This document shows positions 51,825 through 60,944 of a stretch of 64,000 bases of DNA, in pieces; positions within the stretch are counted from its first letter, which is position 1; each line of letters starts with the position of its first letter. The notes beneath the pieces are model-generated. The model was not told the origin of the DNA. It searched no databases and worked only from the letters and a program-made list of their open reading frames with translations. A program made the translations under genes and the position numbers. The DNA lies in the NCBI GenBank assembly GCA_016195815.1, contig JACPYX010000007.1, positions 186,001-250,000 of the forward strand, given 5' to 3'. Source of the DNA: Chloroflexota bacterium (lineage in GTDB: Bacteria; Chloroflexota; Anaerolineae; Anaerolineales; Villigracilaceae).

Positions 51825-53168
51825 TTATCTTTCCAACAGTCCCAATGCTACCGGCAGCAACTGCTTCTTTCTGGAAACCACGCCTGCCGCATCGCGTGTG
51901 CCATCAGCAAGAGGCGGGTAGGGCAGGTCGTCGAGAATTGGCGGCGCGCCGGATGAGACCAGCAGGCGGCTGGTACCGCGTACGACATCGGTGATGAGCA
52001 GCATGGCAAAGTCGAGGCCGCGTTTGTCGCGCAGATCGTTCAAGGATTTCAGAAGCGGGTCAAGATAATCTGCCAGTTGCATCAGGTCGGTGACTTCGGC
52101 CTGCGCGACTGCGAATTTGAATCCCCCCGCTTCGTAGGCCTTGATGTCGTTGCTGACAATATCTTTTGGGGCGCGATTCTCGAGCCCGGCGCCTGCGGAT
52201 AAAACGGCCTTGCCATACGATTCAATGGTCTCGCCTTTTAACGGCGAGCCGCCGACAAATGCCCAACGCGCAAGTCGTTCGGCGGCGTCTTTGTCGCGCG
52301 GTGTGGTGGTGGGAGAGGTCAAGATAAGGGTGTCCGCTAAAAGTCCCGCGAGAAGCGCACCGGCCAATGAGGGCGGCATGGAGAGTCCCGCGTCCGCAGT
52401 TAATTCGGAGACGAGAGTCGAAGTCGAGCCGACCACATCAACAGTAAATCGAATCGGTTGATGTGTCGAAGGATTGCCGAGGCGATGATGATCCAGAATT
52501 TCGAGCAGTTGCGCTTCTTCGAGCGCGGCGATGGCCTGGCGCGGTTCGTTGTGGTCCACGAGAATGATTTTCAAGCGCGGCGGGTTGAGAACTTCGCGCT
52601 GGCGCGCAATGCCAACGTATAAACCGTTTTCGTCCACGACCCAGTAATCGTTGTATTCATCGCGCAAAATTTTATTGAGCGAGTCGCGGATGTGCGCGTT
52701 GGCTGCGAACTTTGGAACCGACGTATCGGCCGCGTCTTTGCATTGCGCCGACATCATTTCGCGCACGGTGGTATCGCCGGGTCGCGGGCCGAGCGTCTCT
52801 GTAAAATATTTAAACAGGCTCATGCCATTGATGATTCCGAATGGTCTGCCATCTTCATTGACGACAGGCGCGATGCCGCCGGTTTTGCTGGCGAGCGACC
52901 AGGCCGCGCCGAGTTGAGCTTCTGGGCGGATGCTGTCGAGCCGCAGCATGACGGATTCAAAACGTGGAGATGCATCTGTGAGCAGGACGGGCGCTTCGAG
53001 TTCCAGCCGCTTCATGACCCACGCTGTTTGCGGGTTGACCGCGCCCGCGCGTGCGGCCACTGCCTCGGCCTGATCCCGTTCGCGCAAAAGCCAGGCGTAG
53101 CCCATGGCGGATGCGATGGAGTCTGTGTCGGGGTTGACGTGTCCAATGACGTAGATTTTGTTTGACAT
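51825..53168 (-). CDS. ppaC: Family II (manganese-dependent) inorganic pyrophosphatase with CBS pair
   Basis: A 447-residue DHH-family protein. IYVIGHVNPDTDSIASAMGYAWLL opens the N-domain. A pair of CBS repeats lies in the middle (about residues 70-190), then ILVDHNEPRQAI and LLEILDHHRLGNPS, and a DHHA2 domain ending in VVSRKKQLLP (the phosphate-binding R-K-K). It cleaves pyrophosphate and, through CBS, is normally controlled by adenine nucleotides. No DRTGG domain is seen between the CBS pair, unlike clostridial forms. It lies between the HD-GYP and TolB-like genes. Confidence 0.88.
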   Translation of the reverse strand: MSNKIYVIGHVNPDTDSIASAMGYAWLLRERDQAEAVAARAGAVNPQTAWVMKRLELEAPVLLTDASPRFESVMLRLDSIRPEAQLGAAWSLASKTGGIAPVVNEDGRPFGIINGMSLFKYFTETLGPRPGDTTVREMMSAQCKDAADTSVPKFAANAHIRDSLNKILRDEYNDYWVVDENGLYVGIARQREVLNPPRLKIILVDHNEPRQAIAALEEAQLLEILDHHRLGNPSTHQPIRFTVDVVGSTSTLVSELTADAGLSMPPSLAGALLAGLLADTLILTSPTTTPRDKDAAERLARWAFVGGSPLKGETIESYGKAVLSAGAGLENRAPKDIVSNDIKAYEAGGFKFAVAQAEVTDLMQLADYLDPLLKSLNDLRDKRGLDFAMLLITDVVRGTSRLLVSSGAPPILDDLPYPPLADGTRDAAGVVSRKKQLLPVALGLLER

Positions 53169-53215
53169 GGAAAATTATCTCAATTTATGAATTTGGGAAC
53201 TCGTATCAGCTCAAA

Positions 53216-54889
53216 TTATATCCCGCCTTGTTTGATTAACTCGAGGAAGATGTTGACGATGTCAGGGTCGAAATGTTTGCTTGATTGTTCCCGAATATAT
53301 TGTGTTGCTTTCTCTCGTGTCCAGCCTTGGTTGTAGGGCCGATCCGATTGAATTGCGTCCCATACATCTGCAACTGCGAAAATGCGGGCCGCCAGCGGAA
53401 TGTCGCTGCCTTGTAACCCGCGCGGATAACCTGTTCCATCCCATTTTTCGTGATGGCAATATGGAATCTCAAGTGCCTGACGAAGATAATGGATCGGAGC
53501 CAGCAATTCGTTGGCAATGATGGGGTGTTTCATGACGATCTTGCGCTCTTCGTGCGTTAGCGGCCCCGCCTTCCTTAGGATTTCATCAGGGATGGCCATT
53601 TTTCCGATGTCATGCAGGATCGCGCCGCGGCGGATGTCGTCAAGCGCTTGTCCCTGGACGCCAACCGCGCGCGCCAATTTCAAAGTTAGCTCCGTGACGC
53701 GGCGGCTGTGACCTTCAGTTTCCTTGTCGCGCAGTTCCAGCGCTTTGGCCCAGCCTTCGAGGGTGGTGTTATAGGCATCGGCTAGTTCTTCCGTCCGCTC
53801 GGTAACACGTTGTTCGAGCTCCTCAGATAACTGGCGGTAGCCATCTTCCAACATTTTTCTTTTGGTAATATTGTGCGCAACGAATATGCGCCCGATCAAT
53901 CGGTTTTTAGGATCGCGGATCGGCGAAATGCTCAACTCATAATAGTACTGATTGCCTCTAATTTGAGGAGCAATCTCCACGACAGTTTGATCTAGATCAA
54001 TGATCTGTTCGAACAAACCAAGCCACTCGACAAAAGCCATCTTAATGGGCTGGCCGATGACCTGTGAACTCTTCCGGCGAATGCTGGACAAGGCTGCTTG
54101 ATTGACATCCACCACGCGGTCAAGCGCGTCTGTGACCACCACCGGATCGGTCATATTGTCCATGATCCGCTCACGGGCGATCGGAACAATATCAAACAGA
54201 TGATAGCGGAAAAGCCCCCAGGCAACAATTAGGTTTCCAATAGCCAATGAGAATGGCGATATATCTCTCTGGGGCGTGATCTGTATGTTGAGTAATGCAA
54301 AAGCTGAAAAGGCTAAGGGAATCAGAAAGCCGATCGCAATTGTTGCCAATTGTGACCGATATAGGTTGTGTGGCCGAATGATGCGTCTGATCAATAACCC
54401 GATGCCAAAGAGGGATGCGGAATAAACATAAAGCGAAAACATATCGACGGCAATGGTGAAATTGTATTCAAGGTCGGGGAATGGATAATCGCTGGTTAGG
54501 TGCGGATTCGGGTAGATGAGATGATGTTTGCCGTCTGTTAAGACGAGGATATTGAAAACGATCGGGACGATCAGTGCCATTGTCCAAAATAATTTTGGGC
54601 GGCGAATCTTATATTCCGTAAATTGGATTGCGAATATCAGAAAGGCAAAGACGACGACCGTACCCTCTGTGAACCATTGGAATTTATCCCAGAAGATTTT
54701 GGTTTGCAGATTGGAGTTAACCAGTTCCATGATAAAACCAAAAATGGATAAAGTTTGCCCGCCTATAAACCATGTATAAGCGCCAGCGCCGCGTACTTTG
54801 CGGCGCTGCCAGGCATAAATTAATATCCCCACTGATAATGCCAGTGAGATCAGGTAAGGATATAGATACTCAAGTTCCTCACGATTCAT
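53216..54889 (-). CDS. Membrane 7TM-PAS-HD-GYP phosphodiesterase-like protein
   Basis: A 557-residue protein. About seven N-terminal membrane helices form a HisKA_7TM-like sensor (residues 1-225). A PAS domain follows (about 230-345; ITKRKMLEDGY), then a coiled coil (LEQRVTERTEELADAY), and an HD-GYP domain with GHSRRVTELTLKLA, GAILHDIGKMAIPDEILRKAGPLTHEE and HHEKWDGTGYPRGLQGSDIPLAARIFAVADVWDAI. The HD and GYP residues are intact, so cyclic-di-GMP hydrolysis is expected. It lies six bases after the FeS-Mo gene and is probably cotranscribed. Confidence 0.88.
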   Translation of the reverse strand: MNREELEYLYPYLISLALSVGILIYAWQRRKVRGAGAYTWFIGGQTLSIFGFIMELVNSNLQTKIFWDKFQWFTEGTVVVFAFLIFAIQFTEYKIRRPKLFWTMALIVPIVFNILVLTDGKHHLIYPNPHLTSDYPFPDLEYNFTIAVDMFSLYVYSASLFGIGLLIRRIIRPHNLYRSQLATIAIGFLIPLAFSAFALLNIQITPQRDISPFSLAIGNLIVAWGLFRYHLFDIVPIARERIMDNMTDPVVVTDALDRVVDVNQAALSSIRRKSSQVIGQPIKMAFVEWLGLFEQIIDLDQTVVEIAPQIRGNQYYYELSISPIRDPKNRLIGRIFVAHNITKRKMLEDGYRQLSEELEQRVTERTEELADAYNTTLEGWAKALELRDKETEGHSRRVTELTLKLARAVGVQGQALDDIRRGAILHDIGKMAIPDEILRKAGPLTHEERKIVMKHPIIANELLAPIHYLRQALEIPYCHHEKWDGTGYPRGLQGSDIPLAARIFAVADVWDAIQSDRPYNQGWTREKATQYIREQSSKHFDPDIVNIFLELIKQGGI

Positions 54890-54895
54890 TCTTTT

Positions 54896-57880
54896 TCAGC
54901 GATGCTGTATTGCCTTCCAAACTTTTTCAGGCGTAATCGGATTTTCGTCAATGTTTACTCCGACGGCATCCAGCACGGCATTGCCCACCGCCGGCGCGAC
55001 GCCATCCATTGGAATCTCCGCCACTGCCTTGACGCCGAACGGATGTGATGGCTCGAATGTTTCTACAAAAATTGTTTCGAGTTCCGGCATTTCGTCCGCG
55101 CGGAAAATGTGATAACGGTCAAGATCATGTTCGACGGCATAGCCTTTATCGTCGAAACGCATTTCTTCGCAGACGGCGTAACCAAGCGCCTGAGTCATGC
55201 CGCCTTCGATCTGGCCGGAAGCGGTAAGCGGATTTACGATGACGCCCGAATCGACCGCCATCACAAGTTTATCAACCGTCACCTGGCCTGTTTCCACATC
55301 CACAGTGACTTCAGCAAACTGCGCGGCGAACGGCGGCGGCGATGACGGGGAAACATACGAACCGATGCCCATGATCTGTTCCTGCTCGCTGCGATGCAAA
55401 GTATCCAGCGCGACCTCGGCAAGTGAGACTGATTTGCCATTGGGCGCGATGGCCTGGCGATTTGACAATCGGATATTCGAATATTCGGCTTCGCCCAGCA
55501 TTTTTGCTGCGCGAATCTTTATTCTCTCCGCCGCCATTTCCGCGGCCTTGACAGCCGCCGCGCCGGAAATATAAGTTGTCGAAGATGCGTACGCGCCTTT
55601 GTCGAACGGCGTGAAGTCCGTGTCGGACGAGTAGGTTAGGATGTCTTCGAGCGGCACACCCAAAACTTCTGCGACCATCTGCGCGATGACCGTGTCTGAG
55701 CCGGTGCCCAAGTCTGTCGCGCCGACCAAAAGATTGAACGAGCCATCGTCGTTCATCTTGACCGACGCGCCGCCCATATCCAAATATGGAATCGCAGTTC
55801 CCTGCATAACCATCGCGACGCCAATGCCGTGCCGTAAGGGCGGCTTACCAAGCTGCCCTACACGCCATTCTTCATTCCCAAATTTGTCATCCCATCCGAT
55901 CGCGGCTTTGCCCTGCGCCACACATTGTTCGAGTCCAACAGTATGAATGATCTCCGGGCGCGGCTCGCGGCCTTCGTTCCAGGCTGTCGAAAATGGATGA
56001 TACTCTCCGGCGTGGATGGCGTTCTTTAAACGGAACTCGATCGGGTCGAGATTCAAGGCGCGGGCGATCTTTTCCATGTGACGTTCGACCGGCCAATAGC
56101 CTTGCGGCACGCCGTAGCCGCGGAACGCGCCGGCGGGCGGCGTGTTGGTGTAAACCACGTCTGCATAAAAACGAATGTTGGGCTGTTTGCGATATTCGCC
56201 GTCGCCAACATACAGCGCCATGGATTTATGTCCGGTGTTGCCGGTGACGGTCAACGCGTGACAGCCGTACGCGCCGGTATCGCTCAGCACTTTCATTTCA
56301 TTGGCTGTGATCGTGCCGTCTTTTTTGACGCCGGTCTTCATCCAGACTCTCATCGGATGACGCGAACGCGCCGCGCTGAATTCTTCCTCGCGCGTATATT
56401 CAAAAATAACCGGACGTTTGGTCGCAATGGTTAAATGCGCGGCCACGTCTTCGATCAACATTTCCTGCTTGCCGCCGAATCCGCCGCCGATGCGCGGCTT
56501 GATGACGCGTATACGTTTGATCGGCAATCCCAGCACGGGCGCGATCATGCGCCGCACATGAAACGGCACTTGCGTCGAAGTGCGGATGACCAGCCGGTCA
56601 TCTTCGTCCCAATACGTGACCACCACGTGCGGCTCGATGTGCGCCTGCTGAACTTTTGGCACGGCATACTCGCCTTCGAAAACCTGGTCGGCTTCGGCGA
56701 ATCCTTTGTCAAGGTTGCCGATGTCAATTCGGATTTCAGCGGCCAGGTTTCGGGTCGGGTCTGAATCGGCGAAGTTGACATATTCCGCTTCGTCATGGAT
56801 TCGGATCGCATCCGGTTTCATCGCGTCCGCCGGGTCCAAAATCGAATCCAGAATTTCGTATTCCACCTCGATCAATTTCAACGCCTGTTCTGCAATCGCT
56901 TCAGACTCCGCCGCGACGAACGCCACGCGGTCGCCGACGAATCGAACTTTGTTATCGAGCGAGAACATGTCGAGCGGGCCGGGAATCGGGTCTGATTGGC
57001 CGGCGGTTGAATACACTACGCGCGGAATATCCTGCCACGTCAGCACTGCCGCCACGCCTTCAAGCGCGCGCGCTTTGCTCGCGTCAATCTTTTTAATGCG
57101 CGCATGAGCATGAGGGCTATGTAAAACTTTTGCAATCAACATGCCGCGCATATCAATATCGGCGGTGAAAGCGGGCTTGCCCTGCACGAGTTTGACCGCG
57201 TCCACTTTTTTTTCCGGCTTGCCGACGACTGCATACGGATCTTTTTCGGGTGCGACGACGACTCTCGGCATGACTTTGGTCTGCACGCTGGTTGTTTCGC
57301 TCATGTCCGACCCTTCAGCGGGTCCCGTTGTTGGCGGCATGAACCACGCTGACGCATCGGACTCGCCTGCTGGAATATCTCCGCGCAAAACTGCCGCGGC
57401 GCGCAGAACGGCCTGCACCGGTTTGGCATATCCCGTGCAACGGCACAGCACACCGGAAATTGCTTCGCGTACTTCGGCTTCGGTCGGGTTTGGATTTTTT
57501 TCAAGCAGCGATTTTGCCGCCAGAATTTGAGCGGGTGTGCAATATCCGCATTGGATGGCGCCGGTCTCGACGAAAGCCTGTTGAAGCGGATGCAGGCCGC
57601 CGGTTTTTTTCCAGCCTTGGTCGGGATGCTCTCCGAGCGCTTCAATCGTGACGATGTTATGCCCTTCGGCATTCGCTGTACTCGCTGCACTCGCGGCGAG
57701 CATCGAACCTGCGTTGATGGGTTTGCCATCCAGCAGAACAGTATCCGCGCCGGTCAGGCCCTGTTCGTCGCCGAATTTGACTCCGTAAAACCCGAGACGC
57801 CGAACAACAGCCAGTAAAGTTTCAGAGGGCGCGCATTCGATTTCGTGTTTAATGGCATTTATGCTGAGTGTGATGTTCAT
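54896..57880 (-). CDS. Xanthine-dehydrogenase-like protein: ferredoxin-like [2Fe-2S] domain fused to molybdopterin subunit
   Basis: A 994-residue fusion. Residues 1-170 form the small FeS subunit and about 215-994 the molybdopterin subunit, with no FAD domain between them. The proximal cluster is kept (IQCGYCTPAQI and VLCRCTGYAKP). The plant-type distal motif, usually CxxxxCGxC...C, reads FGDEQGLTGADTVLLDGKPINAG with no Cys. The Mo part has IGGGFGGKQEM, GAFRGYGVPQGY and KAVAEIPMDGVAPAVGNA with its catalytic-type Glu. An in-frame ATG at 57304 with GAAGGG before it could also start a separate large subunit. The substrate is unknown. The FAD subunit gene is upstream, and XdhC is in the same run. 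Confidence 0.87.
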   Translation of the reverse strand: MNITLSINAIKHEIECAPSETLLAVVRRLGFYGVKFGDEQGLTGADTVLLDGKPINAGSMLAASAASTANAEGHNIVTIEALGEHPDQGWKKTGGLHPLQQAFVETGAIQCGYCTPAQILAAKSLLEKNPNPTEAEVREAISGVLCRCTGYAKPVQAVLRAAAVLRGDIPAGESDASAWFMPPTTGPAEGSDMSETTSVQTKVMPRVVVAPEKDPYAVVGKPEKKVDAVKLVQGKPAFTADIDMRGMLIAKVLHSPHAHARIKKIDASKARALEGVAAVLTWQDIPRVVYSTAGQSDPIPGPLDMFSLDNKVRFVGDRVAFVAAESEAIAEQALKLIEVEYEILDSILDPADAMKPDAIRIHDEAEYVNFADSDPTRNLAAEIRIDIGNLDKGFAEADQVFEGEYAVPKVQQAHIEPHVVVTYWDEDDRLVIRTSTQVPFHVRRMIAPVLGLPIKRIRVIKPRIGGGFGGKQEMLIEDVAAHLTIATKRPVIFEYTREEEFSAARSRHPMRVWMKTGVKKDGTITANEMKVLSDTGAYGCHALTVTGNTGHKSMALYVGDGEYRKQPNIRFYADVVYTNTPPAGAFRGYGVPQGYWPVERHMEKIARALNLDPIEFRLKNAIHAGEYHPFSTAWNEGREPRPEIIHTVGLEQCVAQGKAAIGWDDKFGNEEWRVGQLGKPPLRHGIGVAMVMQGTAIPYLDMGGASVKMNDDGSFNLLVGATDLGTGSDTVIAQMVAEVLGVPLEDILTYSSDTDFTPFDKGAYASSTTYISGAAAVKAAEMAAERIKIRAAKMLGEAEYSNIRLSNRQAIAPNGKSVSLAEVALDTLHRSEQEQIMGIGSYVSPSSPPPFAAQFAEVTVDVETGQVTVDKLVMAVDSGVIVNPLTASGQIEGGMTQALGYAVCEEMRFDDKGYAVEHDLDRYHIFRADEMPELETIFVETFEPSHPFGVKAVAEIPMDGVAPAVGNAVLDAVGVNIDENPITPEKVWKAIQHR

Positions 57881-57928
57881 GTTCTCCTGACTTCTTCCCC
57901 GAGGGAAGTGGCGAAATCAAATTTGATT

Positions 57929-58723
57929 TTATTGGGTTGTATCCATGCATCTCTTCGCCAGCGTCGCGGCGATGTCCATGCGATACTCGGCGGAAGCCCA
58001 TTCGTCCCCGGCTTCGTGGAAGGCGTTGCGCGCCGCAGATTCGATTCCTTCGGCTTCGGTCCCGTCCATGGCGAGCATGGGAGATTTTCCGTAGCCGCCA
58101 AGCGCCAGGCGTGTGCGGCCTGAATTCCATCGCGCCAGCGCGGCACACACGATGGGTTTGTCCGCGGGCGTGCGCGAGACGTATTCAAATGCGAATTTGG
58201 TTTGGACGGGAATGGTAATGGAGGTGATGAGTCCGCGCGGGCGGAGGGGGATAAAGTCGCCGATGTTCGACGTTCGATATTCGATTTTCGAATTATCGAC
58301 ATCGTACCCGAAGGGTAATATCGCTTGCTCGAGCTTTGCGTCTAGCGCAAGCAGTGCAGTCACGAAGGTGGATCGTCCATCGCAGGCCGCAATTGCCCCG
58401 GCAACTGTGGCCGCGTTGCGGATGTTGAGCGGCGCTTCGAGTTTGATGGCCCGTTTCAACGCCTCGGGACAATTTTCGTTTTCCATCAATTGTTGAAGCG
58501 TGACGGTCGCGCCGATTTCAAGACGTTGCCCTGAGCTTGTCGAAGGGCTGTTCCCGTTTTTCTTGATCTGGTTGATGCCGAGGGCTTGAAGGTCAACTAC
58601 TTCAACGGAGTCCGCTTGCGGCCAGGAAAGAAGCGTCCCGCCGCCGAGGGGAACTGTATTGGGCTGTGCGAGGAGAGTCAGGGCTTCGTCTAACGTTTGA
58701 GGGCGATGATAGTCTGTGATCAT
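57929..58723 (-). CDS. FAD-binding subunit of the molybdenum hydroxylase (CoxM/XdhB type)
   Basis: About 264 residues. MITDYHRPQTLDEALTLL, VPLGGGTLLSW (flavin pyrophosphate), LEIGATVTLQQLME, IRNAATVAGAIAACDGRSTFVTALLALDAKLE and GLITSITIP are standard landmarks. It passes electrons from FeS clusters through FAD to an acceptor. The track start at 58750 is replaced by ATG 58723. Two repeat-like segments lie in frame inside the gene (NGNSPSTSSGQR and NSKIEYRTSNIGDF), where the family does not have conserved sequence. It is 48 bases upstream of the FeS-Mo gene. Confidence 0.85.
   Translation of the reverse strand: MITDYHRPQTLDEALTLLAQPNTVPLGGGTLLSWPQADSVEVVDLQALGINQIKKNGNSPSTSSGQRLEIGATVTLQQLMENENCPEALKRAIKLEAPLNIRNAATVAGAIAACDGRSTFVTALLALDAKLEQAILPFGYDVDNSKIEYRTSNIGDFIPLRPRGLITSITIPVQTKFAFEYVSRTPADKPIVCAALARWNSGRTRLALGGYGKSPMLAMDGTEAEGIESAARNAFHEAGDEWASAEYRMDIAATLAKRCMDTTQ
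58261..58292. repeat. Repeat-like GTTCGA-rich segment inside the FAD-subunit gene
   Basis: A stretch of alternating TTCGA-type words (ATGTTCGACGTTCGATATTC and onward) translates in frame to SKIEYRTSNI. This wording resembles dispersed repeats seen in several bacterial genomes. No second copy was found in this window, so the identification is by wording only. Confidence 0.45.
58526..58549. repeat. 24-bp interspersed repeat, copy 2 (inside the FAD-subunit gene)
   Basis: Identical over all 24 bases to 20459-20482 and in the same orientation. Here it is read on the minus strand as PSTSSGQ, between the KKNGNS and RLEIGAT parts of the FAD-binding protein, and keeps the frame. Confidence 0.82.
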
Positions 58724-58773
58724 GCTCTTATTATACGGCAGGCCAATCACTTTGGCTGTTGAGATTGATCAGA

Positions 58774-59250
58774 CTATTCGGGATAAACCTTCCATCCCAA
58801 TTCGTCCAACCTTGATAAATCGAATTGATCTTCCGGCACGTTGATGTGCAGGGCATTGGCTTCGGCGAGTAGTTCGCCGCTTTCGTCATAAATGCCCGCC
58901 CAGCTTTCAGCCATTTTTGAGCGGACCTTTCCGGCTTTGCCGATGATTTTTAAAAGCTTTCCGACCGGCACATTCTTGCGATACTTCACTTCGAGTTTGC
59001 CGGTGAACATGAAGCGCGGATTGTCCGCGCCGCCCATGTGGGCGCGCCCGCTGATCTCATCCAGAAGCGCGGCGACGATGCCGCCATGCAGAACGCCGGG
59101 ATAGCCCTGGAAATGTTCGGGTGCGATGTATTTGCTTTCAATCACGCCAGGTTCGGTTTCGTACATGTGCAAATGCAAACCGATGGGATTCTCAAGTCCG
59201 CAAATGAAACACATCCTGGAATTGGGCTGCTTGATTGGATAATCGGACAT
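58774..59250 (-). CDS. PaaI-like hot-dog thioesterase
   Basis: A 158-residue protein. Landmarks are NSRMCFICGLENPIGLHLHMYETEPGVIESKYIAPEHFQGYPGVLHGGIVAALLDEISGRAH (the G-x-x-HGG-x-x-A-x-x-D/E catalytic helix) and KLEVKYRKNVPVGKLLKIIG. The leading CFICG pair of Cys is common in this subgroup. The family hydrolyses acyl-CoA thioesters. Its ATG comes directly after the UbiE/MenG stop with GGAG inside the end of that gene, so they are coupled. An acyl-CoA or DHNA-CoA role is possible because menaquinone genes are adjacent; this is inference. Confidence 0.83.
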   Translation of the reverse strand: MSDYPIKQPNSRMCFICGLENPIGLHLHMYETEPGVIESKYIAPEHFQGYPGVLHGGIVAALLDEISGRAHMGGADNPRFMFTGKLEVKYRKNVPVGKLLKIIGKAGKVRSKMAESWAGIYDESGELLAEANALHINVPEDQFDLSRLDELGWKVYPE

Positions 59251-59943
59251 TTACTTTTCTCCGTGGTGAATTGCGATGGTTCCAAACATCAGTTGTTTGA
59301 AGTTAACGTTTTTGAATCCGGCAGTGGACATGTGCGATGCCAATTCTTCGGCGGTTAAAAACCCTTCGGTTGAGTCGGGCAGGTAATTGTACGCGTCTTT
59401 GAAGCCCGAAAGCAGCCCGCCCAAAATCGGGATGATGACGTGCATGTGAATCCAAATGAACGGTGAAAGTAAATTTTTCTTCGGGCGCGTGGTGTCGAGA
59501 ATGACGATTCGTCCGCCGGGTTTGAGTAAACGATGTTGTTCATCGAGCGCGCGCTGCAGGTCTATGACGTTGCGCATGAGAAAGCCGGAGACGACTGCGT
59601 CGAAGGTGGAATCTTTGAAGGGCAGATTCAGCGCGTCTGCCGCGCACCACGACAGGCTCCCGTTATTTTGGCCGACTCTCATCATCTCGAGCGTGAAGTC
59701 TGCGGCCGTAACGCGCGCTTGCGGATTCTGTATCAGGGCCTCGCGTGCCAGGTCGCCGGTGCCCGTTCCCAGGTCGAGGAGCGATGCATTGGGTTTGAGT
59801 CCGGCCAGTTGGATAACAGTTTTGCGCCAGCGGAGGTCTTGTCCGCCCGTCATGAGTCGATTCATCAGATCGTAACGATGAGCGATGCGCGTGAACATGG
59901 ATTGAACATAGCGGGCGCGTTCCTGCCCTGAAAGATGGGTCAT
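59251..59943 (-). CDS. menG: Demethylmenaquinone/ubiquinone methyltransferase (UbiE/MenG)
   Basis: About 230 residues. MFTRIAHRYDLMNRLMTGGQDLRWRKTVIQLAGL is the UbiE family opening (Y-D-x-x-N). Motif I is SLLDLGTGTGDLAREAL, then VTAADFTLEMM and AVVSGFLMRNVIDLQRALDEQHRLLKPGGRIVILDTTRP. It methylates demethylmenaquinone in the last step of menaquinone synthesis. The track start is 59967; ATG 59943 with AGGAG is used. The menA gene starts divergently 75 bases away, which supports a menaquinone role over ubiquinone. Confidence 0.88.
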   Translation of the reverse strand: MTHLSGQERARYVQSMFTRIAHRYDLMNRLMTGGQDLRWRKTVIQLAGLKPNASLLDLGTGTGDLAREALIQNPQARVTAADFTLEMMRVGQNNGSLSWCAADALNLPFKDSTFDAVVSGFLMRNVIDLQRALDEQHRLLKPGGRIVILDTTRPKKNLLSPFIWIHMHVIIPILGGLLSGFKDAYNYLPDSTEGFLTAEELASHMSTAGFKNVNFKQLMFGTIAIHHGEK

Positions 59944-60018
59944 AAGGCTCCTGTGAATTTTGTCCATTATAAACGCTCAAATCGCCTGTTATACTGCGTT
60001 TTATTTTGTGGAGTTTGA

Positions 60019-60918
60019 ATGACATCACTTGAAAACAACGAAATGAATTCGATGCAAATCTGGCTGGCCGCTGTTCGTCCCCGCACATTGCCTGCTGCCG
60101 CATCGGGCGTGGCGATGGGCAGCGCGCTGGCCTGGCGTGATGGATCGTTTCATTGGCTGCCAGCGCTCGCGGCTTTGCTCATCGCGCTCCTGCTTCAAAT
60201 TGGAAGCAATCTCGCCAACGACGTCTACGACTTCGAGCGCGGCGCGGATACGTCCGCGCGGCACGGACCTTTGCGCGTCACACAGGCGGGCTTACTTTCG
60301 CCCGCGCAGGTCAAGCGCGGCATGTGGATCATCTTCGGGCTGGCCGCGTTACTTGGTTTGTATCTTGCTTTTCTGCGCGGCTGGATCGTGATCGCGCTCG
60401 GGCTGGCGGCCATTATTTCTGCCATCGCTTACACGGGCGGACCTTTTCCGCTCGGGTATTATGGACTCGGCGATTTGTTCGTGTTTATTTTCTTCGGACT
60501 GGCGGCTGTGGCGGGCACATATTTCGCGCAGGCCGGCTTTGTCAGCGCGGCGGCCTGGTGGATGTCTGCGCCGATTGGACTGATCGTCACCGCCATTTTA
60601 GTAGTGAACAATTTGCGCGATCTTGAAAATGACCGCGCGGCTGGCAAGCACACGCTGGCGGTGATGATGGGGGCAAGAGCCACGCGTGTTGAATATGTTT
60701 TGTGCATTGTTGTCGCCTATTTATTATTGCCCATCTTGATTTTCCTGCGAATCATCCCAGTCTTTGCTTTGAGCGCGTGGCTGTCTTTGCCGATTGCGAT
60801 CATGTCAACAAGAATCGTTTTCACACAACAAGGCCGTCGGCTCAACGCCGCGCTGGCAGGGACGGGTCAAACCGCGTTGGTTTATAGTCTGTTATTCTTT
60901 TTGGGGATTATCCTATAA
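60019..60918 (+). CDS. menA: 1,4-dihydroxy-2-naphthoate prenyltransferase (MenA)
   Basis: A 299-residue membrane protein. MQIWLAAVRPRTLPAAASGVAMGSALAW is the MenA N-terminus. The Asp-rich motifs are IGSNLANDVYDFERGAD with RHGPLRVTQAGLLSP, and VNNLRDLENDRAAGKHTLAV. About eight or nine helices are seen. It attaches the isoprenoid chain to DHNA, giving demethylmenaquinone for MenG. It is divergent from menG. GGAG lies upstream of ATG 60019. Confidence 0.9.
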   Translation: MTSLENNEMNSMQIWLAAVRPRTLPAAASGVAMGSALAWRDGSFHWLPALAALLIALLLQIGSNLANDVYDFERGADTSARHGPLRVTQAGLLSPAQVKRGMWIIFGLAALLGLYLAFLRGWIVIALGLAAIISAIAYTGGPFPLGYYGLGDLFVFIFFGLAAVAGTYFAQAGFVSAAAWWMSAPIGLIVTAILVVNNLRDLENDRAAGKHTLAVMMGARATRVEYVLCIVVAYLLLPILIFLRIIPVFALSAWLSLPIAIMSTRIVFTQQGRRLNAALAGTGQTALVYSLLFFLGIIL

Positions 60919-60944
60919 AAGATTTAACGCGAATTTTGCTCCCG

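Noticed and set aside
56900-57880. Frameshift or selenocysteine codon in the FeS-Mo fusion
   Set aside because: The frame is continuous, the domains are in normal order and no internal TGA occurs; the missing Cys are true replacements.
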